This document shows, piece by piece, positions 41,147-50,228 of a stretch of DNA of 64,000 nucleotides; within the stretch, counting starts at the first letter, position 1; every line of letters begins with the position of its first letter. The DNA comes from Streptomyces sp. MMG1121 (GTDB taxonomy: Bacteria > Actinomycetota > Actinomycetes > Streptomycetales > Streptomycetaceae). Under the pieces are notes generated by a model. That model did no database searches and was not told where the DNA came from. It saw only the letters and a list, made by a program, of their open reading frames with translations. The DNA is taken from positions 1 through 64,000 of the forward strand of contig NZ_LGDV01000141.1 in NCBI RefSeq assembly GCF_001280015.1, given 5' to 3'. A program made the translations under genes and the position numbers.

Positions 41147-42064
41147 TCAGTGCTGGCCGCGTCCCCGGTCCAGCCGGTCCAGGACGGCCCGGGCCATGGC
41201 CTGTTCCCCCCGGGCGTTGGGATGCGCCGGGGCCGCCGGCGAGGCGGGCTGGAGCGGCTCGATCCAGCGGTCCGCGGGCGACTTGCACATGTCGTGGCCG
41301 ACCGTGGGGCCGTAGGTGTCGACGTACTCGGCCCGGTTGACGGCGGCCACCAGCCGCAGCATCAGGTTCAGCCGCTTCTCGGTGTCCCGCAGATACGGGA
41401 AGTCCCCCTGCGCGAACGGGACTTGGGGGAAGCAGCCGGTCCCGTCGTCGGGCAGCAGGTCCGGGTAGCCGACGACGACCACCCGGGCGTGCGGAGCCCG
41501 GGCACGCACGGCCCGCAGCACGCGGTCGACCTTCGGTGCGGTCCGGGCGACGGCGAGGGCCAACTGGTCGTGGCCGGCGGTCTGGTAGGAACGTTCGCAC
41601 GGGTTGCCCGTCGGATCCTGGGCGGCGAGCCGTGCGCAGGTGCCGATGATCGGGCCGAACCCGACGTCGTTGCCGCCGATCTGGACCGTCACGAGGTCCG
41701 TGTCCCGTCCGACCGCGTCGAGTTGGGGCTTGTTGGTGCCCTGCGCCTGCCACATCTCGGCGGTCGTCGCTCCGGCGCAGCTGACGTCCGTGAAGGCCCT
41801 CGGCTCCTGCCGGGCGGCCACCAGCGAAGGGTAGTTGTGGTCGGAACGCGCACAGTTGGCGTCCACCTGGGCCGGGATGCCGGGCCCCGAGGTGTAGGAG
41901 TCGCCGAGCGCCACATAGCCGCCATCGCGGCCGTGTCCGGCGGGGTGCGCGGCGGCCGGGGTCGTCGAGGCGGCTACGAGCGCGCAGCCGCCCAGTGCCA
42001 CCCCGAGTGCGGTGGCCCGCCGCCGGCCTCTCGTCCCGTCCGCCGGACGCGTGTCCTTCGCCAT
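41147..42064 (-). CDS. Secreted SGNH/GDSL lipase-esterase
   Basis: 305 aa. Signal peptide (VALGGCALVAASTTPAAAHP) and SGNH blocks: GYVALGDSYTSGPG (Ser), SCAGATTAEM, VTVQIGGNDVGFG (Gly, Asn) and the C-terminal HPNARGEQAMA (His). Six Cys probably form three disulfides, as in the S. rimosus/S. coelicolor secreted lipases. GGGGGAGG precedes the ATG. A TACCG-TC-CGGTA palindrome lies 33-44 bp upstream. Confidence 0.9.
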   Translation of the reverse strand: MAKDTRPADGTRGRRRATALGVALGGCALVAASTTPAAAHPAGHGRDGGYVALGDSYTSGPGIPAQVDANCARSDHNYPSLVAARQEPRAFTDVSCAGATTAEMWQAQGTNKPQLDAVGRDTDLVTVQIGGNDVGFGPIIGTCARLAAQDPTGNPCERSYQTAGHDQLALAVARTAPKVDRVLRAVRARAPHARVVVVGYPDLLPDDGTGCFPQVPFAQGDFPYLRDTEKRLNLMLRLVAAVNRAEYVDTYGPTVGHDMCKSPADRWIEPLQPASPAAPAHPNARGEQAMARAVLDRLDRGRGQH

Positions 42065-42096
42065 GGGTCCTCCCCCTCGGTTCGACTCGGTCTGTA

Positions 42097-42108
42097 TACC
42101 GTCCGGTA
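42097..42108. promoter_or_regulatory. Palindrome TACCG-TC-CGGTA upstream of SGNH lipase
   Basis: Perfect 5+2+5 repeat of the form found in many TetR-type operators, overlapping a TATACC -10-like hexamer. Confidence 0.5.
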
Positions 42109-42147
42109 GGTGTCGCCGACCAGAAGCGGGACGCGATGAGTTCCGAG

Positions 42148-42189
42148 CAGAGAAACGGCCCGACGTGCAAGCGACGGGCCGCTTCTCTG
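42148..42189. other. Strong 15-bp hairpin in a divergent intergenic region
   Basis: CAGAGAAACGGCCCG pairs with CGGGCCGCTTCTCTG (one A.C mismatch, 12-nt loop). It lies between the divergent lipase and secreted-protein genes (345-bp gap, no protein gene seen), where no terminator is expected; it may end a small RNA or form part of a leader. Confidence 0.5.
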
Positions 42190-42409
42190 TCGCCGGAAGG
42201 CGGCATGTCCCCGCCAATATCGCCCGGCGCGCCGCCCGCCCGGCAGGGGGTGGCCGCACCTCCCGCCGCCCGCCCCCGGCGTGCGCGAATGCGGCCCACG
42301 GCTCGCCTTCACATATCCCCCATGACTTCTTCACATTGCTATTGCTTTCGGCCGATCCAGGCGAGCGGCCATGGTGTTGGGGCGGGTGCCGTGCCTAGCC
42401 TCCCGGGCC

Positions 42410-42937
42410 ATGCGATCACCTCTGATGAGACGCCTCGGTCTCACCGCCGTCCTCGCCGTCGTCCTCGCCGTCTTCGGGTTCGCCCCCGGCGCCAGCGCCG
42501 CCGACCCCGCGCCGGCCGCCCTCACCTTCACCACCGACAGCGCCACCACCACACCCGGTGGCACGGTCAAGCTGTCGATGACGATCACGAACAACAAGAC
42601 CTACGACGTCCTGTTCGTGTACCAGACCATCGACCCGACCTGGCTGACCACCCAGCGCCCCGACCTGAAGTACAGCTTCACCGGGTGCAGCCTGGCCGGC
42701 GCCGCCGGTGACACCTCCTGCTCCGGCACCGGACCCAGCAACCTCGGCGCCAACTACGGCGCCACCATCCCGCCCGGCCAGAGCCGCACCGTCACGCTGA
42801 CCCTCCAGATCGCCCCCGACTCCGGCTGCAACGGCAACATCGGCTTCTACTCGTACTACTACGCCGAGTTCAGCGACAGCACCAACACCAGCGGCGGCCC
42901 TGTCTACACCCCCGAGACCCGCGTGCTCTGCGCCTGA
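42410..42937 (+). CDS. Small secreted beta-sandwich protein
   Basis: 175 aa. Signal peptide (LTAVLAVVLAVFGFAPGASA) then a domain with ALTFTTDSATTTPGGTVKLS and the ITNNKTYDV strand, resembling Ig-like/DUF11-type adhesion modules, and two Cys pairs (FTGCSLAGAAGDTSC; SGCNGN...VLCA). Function unknown. No ribosome site; CCTAGCCT ends 9 bp before the ATG, as in proS, implying a leaderless message. Confidence 0.7.
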   Translation: MRSPLMRRLGLTAVLAVVLAVFGFAPGASAADPAPAALTFTTDSATTTPGGTVKLSMTITNNKTYDVLFVYQTIDPTWLTTQRPDLKYSFTGCSLAGAAGDTSCSGTGPSNLGANYGATIPPGQSRTVTLTLQIAPDSGCNGNIGFYSYYYAEFSDSTNTSGGPVYTPETRVLCA

Positions 42938-43022
42938 CGGACTCCCCGGTTCCGCGTCCCGGGTGACCGGAATCTGCCTCAGGGGCGGGCACCCCCCGCG
43001 ACAACGAACACCGGTACCCCGC

Positions 43023-43047
43023 CCGGCGGACCGTCATGGTCCGCCGG
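43023..43047 (+). terminator. Terminator after the small secreted protein
   Basis: Perfect 10-bp stem CCGGCGGACC / GGTCCGCCGG with loop GTCAT, 86 bp after the stop codon and upstream of the exopolysaccharide operon. Confidence 0.7.
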
Positions 43048-43189
43048 TGCGCCGTCCAGCGGCCGGACCAGCGGGCCGGAGCCGTTCGCCCGCCGCCGCC
43101 CCCTCGCCGCGAGGACGGGAAAACAGGCTCGCGGGTTGCCTCCAAGTGCCCCTGGACACCTGCGCTTTTCCGTCAGGTTTCGTAACTCG

Positions 43190-43336
43190 ACCACAAAAGC
43201 TACACATGTCCATCACGATGTCACGCGACGGATGCGGCGACGACCGGCTTCTGAGGGGGACGCAGGCGTCACGCAAGGGGGTGGGTCCGCTCTGCGGAGC
43301 CGTGCTCACCCCTGCCCGGGGAGGGGACTTCACCGC
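43190..43336 (+). promoter_or_regulatory. Promoter and structured 5' leader of the exopolysaccharide operon
   Basis: An A+T-richer patch (GTAACTCGACCACAAAAGC...) with TACACA near 43200 is the likely promoter. The ~120-nt leader contains a two-tier hairpin, GGGGTG (43278) / CACCCC (43307) enclosing TCCGC-TCT-GCGGA, immediately before the GGGGAGGGG ribosome site. This could be a regulatory leader; I could not match it to a known riboswitch. Confidence 0.4.
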
Positions 43337-45466
43337 ATGAAGCGGACCATCCGTACCACCGCGCTGACGGTGGGCGCACTGATCGCCGCGCTCGGCCTCC
43401 AGGCCGGCCCGGCCCAGGCCGACGCCACCGCACCGCGCATCGATCTCAGAGTCCTGGTGGTGAGCGACGGTGGTCCGGCCACTGACGCCATCGCCGCCGA
43501 ACTCGACGCCGCCGGAACGCCGTACACCGAGGTCGACCTCACCAGTTCCGCACGGCCGACCATCGACGCGGGCTTCCTCGCCGACACCGTCGACGGCCGG
43601 CCCCGGGCCAAGTTCCAGGCCGTGGTCCTGCCCAACGACAACCCGTTCGCCGCCGGCAGCACCGAAATGGCCGCGCTGGCCTCCTACGAGCAGACCTACG
43701 CGATCCCGCAGGTCGACGCCTACACCTACGCCCGGCCCCAGGCGGGCCTTCAGGTCCCCTCCTCCGGCGGCTACTCCGGCAGCATCGACGGAGTGCAGGC
43801 CCAGGTCACCGCCGCCGGCCGGTCCGGACCCTTCGGCTACCTCAAGGGCGCGGTGCCGTTCGAGGACAACTCACCCTCCGTGGCGGAGAGTTACGCCTAT
43901 CTGTCGACGCCCGCACCCGGCGCCGACTTCACCCCGTACGTCCAGGCCACCATCCCCGGCACCAGCACCCAGGGCTCGCTGGTGGGCGAGTACCGGCACG
44001 ACGGACGGCGCGAGCTGGTCGTCACGTTCGTCTACAACCAGTACCAGCAGCAGTTCCGGCTGCTGTCCCGGGGCATCGTCGAGTGGATGACCGGCGGGGT
44101 GCACCTGGGCGCCTCCCGCAACTACTTCGCCGTGCACGTGGACGACGTGTTCCTCTCCGACGACCGCTGGGACACCCAGCTCAACTGCACCCCCGGGGAC
44201 ATCGACTGCACCAACAGCTCGGCCACGCCCAACCCGATCCGGATGACCGCGGCCGACGTCGACTACGCCACCGCCTGGGAGCAGAGCCACCGCTTCACCC
44301 TCGACCTGGTCTTCAACGGCTCCGGCAGCGTGGACCAGCGCGAGGACAACAACGGCGTCGACCAGCTCGCCGACAAGCTCATCGCCGACCGGAACCAGTT
44401 CCGCTGGGTCAACCACACCTACACGCACGCGTTCCTCGGCTGCGGACAGGACACCACCGTCGTGCCCTGGAAGTGCGAGACCAACCCCGACGGCAGCACC
44501 CAGTGGGTCAGCCGCCAGACGATCGACGACGAGATCGCCAACAACCGCGCCTGGGGTCAGGCCAACGGACTCCCGCTCGACAACAGCGAGTTGGTCACCG
44601 GCGAGCACTCCGGCCTGTACATCCTGCCGCAGCAGCCCGACGACAACCCCAACCTGGCACCCGCGCTCGCCGACAACGGCGTGCGGTGGCTCGCCGCGGA
44701 CGCCTCCCGCCAGCCCGGGCAGCGCCAGGTCGGACCGGCCGCCACCGTCCCCCGCCACCCGATGAACGTCTTCTACAACGCGGGACACGCCTCCGAAGAG
44801 GTCGACGAGTACAACTGGCTCTACACCAGCCGCGCCCAGGGCGGCAGCGGGATCTGCGAGGACGACCCGGCCACCACCACCTGCCTGCCGGCCCCACTGG
44901 ACACGAACACCGGCTACCAGGACTACATCGTGCCGCTGGAGACCCGCATCGACCTCGGACACGTGCTGTCCAACGACCCCGAGCCGCACTACATCCACCA
45001 GTCCAACCTCGCCGAGGACCGCATCGCCTACCCGGTCCTCAACGGCGTACTGAACGGCTACGACGCCCTGTTCGCGGACAACACCCCGCTGGTGAACCTG
45101 CGGATGAAGGACATCGGCACCGAACTCCAGCGCCGGGCCGCCTGGCAGGGCGCACTCGACGCCGGCCACGTCACCGCCTACCGCATCGGCGACGCCGTCA
45201 CCGTGCAGGCGCCCAGCGGCACCGACGTCACCGCGACCCTGCCCACCGGCACCACCCTCGGCGGCAGCGCCTTCGGCACCGCCTACGCGGGCCGGGTGTC
45301 CGGCTGGACGCCCTCCTCCGGCGCCGCGCTCACCTTCGCCCTGCCCCCGTCCGCCGCCGCACCGGCCGGCACCGGGCACACCCACGCGACGGCCACCGCC
45401 CCGGCGCCGCGCACCAAGGTCCCGGCAGGCGTCGCCCAGCAGGTCCCGTCCGCCCCGGAGCACTGA
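43337..45466 (+). CDS. Secreted Agd3-like (CE18-type) polysaccharide de-N-acetylase
   Basis: 709 aa. Signal peptide (MKRTIRTTALTVGALIAALG ... AQADA). N-terminal domain to ~residue 255, then a deacetylase domain: metal-binding FAVHVDDVFLSDDRW (H267, D269-D270) and WVNHTYTHAFLGC (H360, H364), plus GEHSGLYILPQQPDDN and VPLETRIDLGHVLSN. The arrangement resembles Aspergillus Agd3, the galactosaminogalactan deacetylase. Deacetylation makes GalNAc/GlcNAc polymers cationic and adhesive. The C-terminal ~50 residues are His/Pro/Thr-rich and disordered. First gene of the operon. Confidence 0.78.
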   Translation: MKRTIRTTALTVGALIAALGLQAGPAQADATAPRIDLRVLVVSDGGPATDAIAAELDAAGTPYTEVDLTSSARPTIDAGFLADTVDGRPRAKFQAVVLPNDNPFAAGSTEMAALASYEQTYAIPQVDAYTYARPQAGLQVPSSGGYSGSIDGVQAQVTAAGRSGPFGYLKGAVPFEDNSPSVAESYAYLSTPAPGADFTPYVQATIPGTSTQGSLVGEYRHDGRRELVVTFVYNQYQQQFRLLSRGIVEWMTGGVHLGASRNYFAVHVDDVFLSDDRWDTQLNCTPGDIDCTNSSATPNPIRMTAADVDYATAWEQSHRFTLDLVFNGSGSVDQREDNNGVDQLADKLIADRNQFRWVNHTYTHAFLGCGQDTTVVPWKCETNPDGSTQWVSRQTIDDEIANNRAWGQANGLPLDNSELVTGEHSGLYILPQQPDDNPNLAPALADNGVRWLAADASRQPGQRQVGPAATVPRHPMNVFYNAGHASEEVDEYNWLYTSRAQGGSGICEDDPATTTCLPAPLDTNTGYQDYIVPLETRIDLGHVLSNDPEPHYIHQSNLAEDRIAYPVLNGVLNGYDALFADNTPLVNLRMKDIGTELQRRAAWQGALDAGHVTAYRIGDAVTVQAPSGTDVTATLPTGTTLGGSAFGTAYAGRVSGWTPSSGAALTFALPPSAAAPAGTGHTHATATAPAPRTKVPAGVAQQVPSAPEH

Positions 45467-45572
45467 ACGGCGCACCGAAACGAGGTCCGGTCCGACACCT
45501 CCCGGTTGCCCGGGAGGCCCGGCGGCCGGACCCCGCACGACCACCCCACACCTCGGCCGTGGAGCACAGTCG

Positions 45573-47069
45573 ATGCACGTTCAAAGCGGCGCGCGCCGCC
45601 CCGGCGCGGCGCGCGTCACCCTGCTCACCGAAGGCACCTACCCGCACAGCCACGGCGGCGTCAGCGTCTGGTGCGACCAGCTCGTCCAGGGCATGCCCGA
45701 CCTCGACTTCGAGGTCATCGCCGTCACCGGCACCGGACGCGAACCCGTCGTATGGGACCTGCCCGCCCATGTCCGCCAGGTGCTCTCCGTCCCCATGTGG
45801 GGAGCCCCGCCCGAAGGCCGCCTGCCCCGGGGCCGGGCGCGGAACCGGCTCGCCGCCGCCTACGAACGCTTCCTGACCGCGCTGCTCGACCCGCACACCG
45901 AGGACCAGTTCGCGCCCGCGCTGTACACCCTGGCCCGGGCCGCCGCCGAGGGTGCGCTGAGCCCGTTCCTGCGCGGCGACCGCGCCGTCACCATCCTCGC
46001 CGCGGTGTGGAACCGCCCCGGGCTGGCCGTCCGCGAGGCCCGGCCCACCCTGCACGACGCGGTCACCGCCACCGCCCTGCTCGAACACGCCCTGCGCCCG
46101 CTCGCCGCGCCCCCGCCCCGGCACGGCGTGGCCCACGCGGTCAGCGGCGGCGTCGCCGTACTGCCCGGCCTCGCCGGCCTGGAACGCCACGACGTCCCGC
46201 TGCTGCTCACCGAGCACGGCGTCTATCTGCGCGAGCGCTACCTCGGCTACCGCACCGCCCCCTACCGCTGGCCGGTCAAGGCCGTCGTCCTCGGCTTCTT
46301 CCGGCTGCTCGCCGAGGAGAGCTACCGCCGGGCCGCGCTGATCACCCCGGGCAACCGCTACAACCGTCTGTGGGAGGAGCGGGGCGGCGCCGATCCGCAG
46401 GCCATCCGCACCGTCTACAACGGGGTGGACCCCACCGCGTTCCCGTCGGCCGGGCCCGAGCCCGCCGTCCCGACCCTCAGCTGGGCCGGCCGCGTGGACC
46501 CCATCAAGGACCTGGAGACCCTGATCCGCGCCTTCGCCCTGGTCCGGGCGGAGATACCGGAGGCCCGGCTGCGGCTGTTCGGCGGCACACCGCGCGGCGG
46601 AGAGGCGTACCGGGAGCGCTGCGAGGCGCTCGCCGCCGAGCTGGGGCACGCGGACGCCGTCACCTTCGAGGGCCGGGTCGACGACATCAAGGACGCGTAC
46701 GCGGCCGGGAACGTCGTGATGCTCTCCAGCATCAGCGAGGGTTTCCCGTTCACCCTCATCGAGGCCATGTCCTGCGGCCGGGCGACCGTCTCCACCGATG
46801 TCGGCGGCGTACGCGAGGCCGTCGGTGACACCGGGCTCGTCGTCCCGCCGCGCGACCCCGCCCGGATGGCCGCGGCGGCGCTGCGGCTGCTGGGCGACCC
46901 CGAGCGCCGAAGGACGATGGGGGAGGCGGCCCGGCTGCGCGTCATCGAGCAGTTCACGCTGCGCCGGACCATCGACACCTTCCGCTCCATATACCTCGAA
47001 CTGCCCACCATGGAGCGGCCGTTGACCGTGGAGCCGACAGCGGCCGGGGCGGGGAGCCTGACCGGATGA
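45573..47069 (+). CDS. pelF: PelF-type GT4 glycosyltransferase (DUF3492 domain)
   Basis: 498 aa, matching the ~507 aa of Pseudomonas PelF. The N-terminal DUF3492 region opens VTLLTEGTYPHSHGGVSVWC and includes LLLTEHGVYLRERYL; the GT4 C-terminal half has TVYNGVDPTAF, SWAGRVDPIKDLETL, FEGRVDDIKDAY and SEGFPFTLIEAMSCGRATVS (nucleotide-sugar-binding Glu). PelF polymerises GalNAc/GlcNAc from UDP-sugars in the cytoplasm. Second gene of the operon, with a GGAG site; its stop overlaps the next start (ATGA). Confidence 0.88.
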   Translation: MHVQSGARRPGAARVTLLTEGTYPHSHGGVSVWCDQLVQGMPDLDFEVIAVTGTGREPVVWDLPAHVRQVLSVPMWGAPPEGRLPRGRARNRLAAAYERFLTALLDPHTEDQFAPALYTLARAAAEGALSPFLRGDRAVTILAAVWNRPGLAVREARPTLHDAVTATALLEHALRPLAAPPPRHGVAHAVSGGVAVLPGLAGLERHDVPLLLTEHGVYLRERYLGYRTAPYRWPVKAVVLGFFRLLAEESYRRAALITPGNRYNRLWEERGGADPQAIRTVYNGVDPTAFPSAGPEPAVPTLSWAGRVDPIKDLETLIRAFALVRAEIPEARLRLFGGTPRGGEAYRERCEALAAELGHADAVTFEGRVDDIKDAYAAGNVVMLSSISEGFPFTLIEAMSCGRATVSTDVGGVREAVGDTGLVVPPRDPARMAAAALRLLGDPERRRTMGEAARLRVIEQFTLRRTIDTFRSIYLELPTMERPLTVEPTAAGAGSLTG

Positions 47070-48436
47070 GCGGACCGATGGCCCTCGAACCGGACGGCAC
47101 CGGCCAGGAGACCCTCGTCCTCCGGCTGGCCGGCACACCCGCCCGCGCCCACGACGCACACCCGCCCGCGCCGCAGGCCGTCAGCCGGCTCGCGGCCGGA
47201 CTCGCCGACCGCATAGGCCCCGCCGTCCACCCCTACGAGGTCGCCGCCCTGCTCGAGGCCGAGGGGCTGACCGCGGATCGGATCAGGGAACAGTACGGCC
47301 ATCCTGACCTGTTCTCCCTCGCCGCCGCCCTCTACGACCAGGTGCCCCGCACCTTCCCGGAGCCCGCGCGGCCCGCCGACCCCTGGCGCCCCGACCACCT
47401 GCGCTGCCTGCTGCGCGGCGTGCTGTTCGCCCTGCCGGGACTGGCCTATCTGCTCACCGCACCCCTGTGGCACCCCGGCCGGCACGCCGCCGCGCTCGTC
47501 GTCGCGGGCCTCGTCTCCTGGGCGTGGGGCCAGGCGCTCGGCCACCGGGCGTACGTCCGGATGACCAGCGGCCGCCGGGAGGCCGCCCGCACCCTCCTGA
47601 CCGGCGCGCCCCTGGGCGCGGCGCTCGCCACGGCCGCCGCCGTCCCGTTCGCCGGCGGCGCCCCGCCGGTCCTCGCGGCGGCCGCCCAGTCGCTGTACCT
47701 CGCCGCGGCGGGCGTCCTGCTGGTGCTGGCCCGGGAACGGCTGCTGTTCGCCGCACTCACCCCGCTGATCGCGGGCGCCGCCGTCCTGCCCTGGCGGGAG
47801 CCCGGCAACGTGCTGCGCACCGGACTGCCCCTGCTCGCCCTGCTGGCCACGCTCGCCGTGACCGCCCACACCCTGCGCGGCACGCTCGCCGCCCCCGCTG
47901 CGGCCGACGGCGCCCGGCCACGACTGTCGGCGTCCCTGCCGTACGGCCTGTTCGGGCTGGCCGCCGGCCTGCTCGTACTGCTGGAGGGCCGGCGGGAGCC
48001 GTACGCCGTGATGCTGCTCACCGTGAGCATGGGCCCCGCCGAATGGCTGCTCTACCGCTACCGCGGCCTCGTCGTCGCCGCCCTGCGCGCCACCGCCACG
48101 CCCGCCGGATTCCGTCTGCGCTCCGCCGGAGTCCTCGGCCTGTGCCTGCTCGGCTATCTCCTGCCGCTGCTGCCCGCGGCCCGTTTCACCGGCGCCGCAC
48201 CGGCCGGCCTGCTCCTGCTCGCGGCCACGCTGTGGACCGCGCTGCTCCTCCAGGCGTTCGGGGCCGCCTGGCCGCCGGCCGCCGTCTGTCTGGCCGCCGC
48301 GGCCGGCGCCGGCACGGTCACGGTGCTGCGCCTGCCACCCGGGCCGGCCGCGCTCCCCCTGTGCTGCGGCGCCGCCGCCCTGTGTCTCGTCGCGTACGCG
48401 CTGCGGCTGCTCGGCCGCCCGGCCCGGCACGCCTGA
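47066..48436 (+). CDS. 12-TM membrane protein, putative polysaccharide transporter
   Basis: 456 aa. A ~110-residue cytoplasmic N-terminus (HPYEVAALLEAEGLTADRIR, DLFSLAAALYDQVPRTFPE) precedes about twelve TM helices (LLRGVLFALPGLAYLLTAPL through LCLVAYALRLL). It occupies the place of PelG, the ~456-aa Wzx-like Pel transporter, directly after PelF, but I see no clear PelG signature. Its translation is coupled to PelF. Export of the polymer, or assistance to PelF at the membrane, is inferred from position. Confidence 0.7.
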   Translation: MSGPMALEPDGTGQETLVLRLAGTPARAHDAHPPAPQAVSRLAAGLADRIGPAVHPYEVAALLEAEGLTADRIREQYGHPDLFSLAAALYDQVPRTFPEPARPADPWRPDHLRCLLRGVLFALPGLAYLLTAPLWHPGRHAAALVVAGLVSWAWGQALGHRAYVRMTSGRREAARTLLTGAPLGAALATAAAVPFAGGAPPVLAAAAQSLYLAAAGVLLVLARERLLFAALTPLIAGAAVLPWREPGNVLRTGLPLLALLATLAVTAHTLRGTLAAPAAADGARPRLSASLPYGLFGLAAGLLVLLEGRREPYAVMLLTVSMGPAEWLLYRYRGLVVAALRATATPAGFRLRSAGVLGLCLLGYLLPLLPAARFTGAAPAGLLLLAATLWTALLLQAFGAAWPPAAVCLAAAAGAGTVTVLRLPPGPAALPLCCGAAALCLVAYALRLLGRPARHA

Positions 48437-48466
48437 CGTCCCCAACTCATCGGAAGGAAAACCCAG

Positions 48467-49468
48467 TTGACCTCCGCACCGCTCGCCGCCGTCACCGGAG
48501 CCGAGGGCTTCATCGGCTCCCATCTCACCGAAGCCCTCGTCGCCTCGGGGCACCGGGTCAGGGCCATGGCCCAGTACAACTCCTTCTCCTCCTACGGCTG
48601 GCTGGAGGACCTCGCCCCGGACGTCCTCGACCAGGTGGAGATCGTCCTCGGCGACGTCCGCGACCCCGGCTCGGTCCGCGCCCTGCTCGAAGGGGCCGAC
48701 ACCGCCTACCATCTGGCCGCCCTGATCGCGATCCCGTACTCCTACCAGGCCCCGCACAGCTACGTGGAGACCAATGTCACGGGCACGCTCAACGTGCTGG
48801 AGGCCGCACGCGCGCTCGGCACCCCCCGGCTCGTGCACACCTCCACCAGTGAGACCTACGGCACTGCGCAGACCGTGCCGATCACCGAGGACCACCCCGT
48901 CAACACCCAGTCCCCGTACGCCGCTTCGAAGGCCGGCGGGGACCGGCTGGCCGACAGCTACCACGCGAGCTTCGGCACCCCGGTCGTGACCCTGCGGCCG
49001 TTCAACACCTTCGGGCCGCGCCAGTCGATGCGCGCCGTCATCCCCACCGTCATCGGGCAGGTCGCGGCGGGGGAGCGCACCCTCACCCTCGGAGATCTGC
49101 GCCCCACCCGCGACTTCACCTTCGTCAAGGACACCGCGCAGGCCTTCCTCGCGGTGGGCACCGCGCCCGCCGAGCGGGTCGTCGGCCGTACCTTCAACGC
49201 CGGTACGGGCGGTGAGATCTCGGTCGGCGACCTCGTCGCACTCATCGGCAAGGTCATGGACGCCGCCCTCGACGTGCGCGCGGACCCGGCCCGCATCCGG
49301 CCCGCGAACTCCGAGGTGATGCGGCTCGTCGCCGACGCGACCCGGCTCACCGGGGCGACCGGCTGGCAGCCCGCGCACACCCTGGAGCAAGGCCTCGCGC
49401 ACACCGTGGAGTTCTTCCGCGACCCGGCCAACCTGGCCCGCTACAAGACCGGCATCTACAACATCTGA
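48467..49468 (+). CDS. NDP-sugar 4,6-dehydratase/epimerase (extended SDR)
   Basis: 333 aa. GxxGxxG in VTGAEGFIGSHLTEALV, active-site YxxxK in SPYAASKAGGDRLADSYH, Thr/Ser in VHTSTSETYGTAQ, and QYNSFSSYGWLED, a segment typical of UDP-GlcNAc-type dehydratase/epimerases (LegB-like). Likely makes or converts a UDP-HexNAc for the polymer. TTG start, supported by an excellent GGAAGGAAAA site; no ATG/GTG alternative precedes the Rossmann motif. Confidence 0.85.
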   Translation: MTSAPLAAVTGAEGFIGSHLTEALVASGHRVRAMAQYNSFSSYGWLEDLAPDVLDQVEIVLGDVRDPGSVRALLEGADTAYHLAALIAIPYSYQAPHSYVETNVTGTLNVLEAARALGTPRLVHTSTSETYGTAQTVPITEDHPVNTQSPYAASKAGGDRLADSYHASFGTPVVTLRPFNTFGPRQSMRAVIPTVIGQVAAGERTLTLGDLRPTRDFTFVKDTAQAFLAVGTAPAERVVGRTFNAGTGGEISVGDLVALIGKVMDAALDVRADPARIRPANSEVMRLVADATRLTGATGWQPAHTLEQGLAHTVEFFRDPANLARYKTGIYNI

Positions 49469-49507
49469 CCCGTCCGGCCCGTCACGTCCTCTTCGAAGGA
49501 GAAGCCC

Positions 49508-50221
49508 ATGCACGCAGTGATCCTGGCGGGAGGCAAGGGCGTCCGGCTGCGGCCCTACACCACCGCGCTGCCCAAACCGCTCGTCCCCATCGGCGACCAG
49601 CACGCCATCCTGGAGATCGTGCTGCGCCAGCTCTCGTCGGCCGGCTTCACCCGCTGCACCCTCGCGATAGGCCACCTCGGCGAGATCATCCGGGCGTACG
49701 TCGGCGACGGCTCCCAGTGGGGCATGGCGGTCGACTACGCCACCGAGGAGAGCCCGCTCGGCACCCTCGGCCCGCTGCTCAACCTGAGAGACCGGCTGCC
49801 CGACACGTTCCTCGTGATGAACGGCGACGTCCTGACCGACCTCGACTACGCCGACGTGCTGGACCGGCACCGGCGGTCGGGCGCACCGCTGACCATCGCC
49901 ACCTACGCCCGCAAGGTCCACATCGACTTCGGCGTCCTCACCACCGACGCCAGCAAGGTCGTCGCGTTCACCGAGAAGCCCAGCATGGACTACCGCGTCT
50001 CCATGGGTGTCTACGGCCTCAGCCGCGCGACCCTCGACGGCTACACGGCGGGACTGCCGCTCGGCTTCGACGAACTCGTCCTCGACCTCCTGCGCGGCCA
50101 GAACCCGCCGCACGCCTACGAGTTCGACGGCTACTGGCTGGACATCGGCCGCCCCGACGACTACGACCGGGCCAACGCCGAGTTCACCAGCCGCAAGTCC
50201 CTGCTGCTCAAGGGAGCCTGA
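49508..50221 (+). CDS. Sugar-1-phosphate nucleotidyltransferase
   Basis: 237 aa. NTP-transferase signature MHAVILAGGKGVRLRPYTTA, PKPLVPIGDQHAILEIVL, metal site FLVMNGDVLTDLDY, FTEKPSMDYRVSMGVYG and YWLDIGRPDDYDRANAEF. Single-domain form without the acyltransferase extension. It activates a sugar phosphate as an NDP-sugar. GAAGGAG ribosome site; fifth in the operon. Confidence 0.9.
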   Translation: MHAVILAGGKGVRLRPYTTALPKPLVPIGDQHAILEIVLRQLSSAGFTRCTLAIGHLGEIIRAYVGDGSQWGMAVDYATEESPLGTLGPLLNLRDRLPDTFLVMNGDVLTDLDYADVLDRHRRSGAPLTIATYARKVHIDFGVLTTDASKVVAFTEKPSMDYRVSMGVYGLSRATLDGYTAGLPLGFDELVLDLLRGQNPPHAYEFDGYWLDIGRPDDYDRANAEFTSRKSLLLKGA

Positions 50222-50228
50222 GTACCGC

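Noticed and set aside
43136..43336. An N-terminal extension of the deacetylase beginning at 43136
   Set aside because: The signal peptide and strong ribosome site both place the start at 43337; the upstream sequence looks like promoter and leader.
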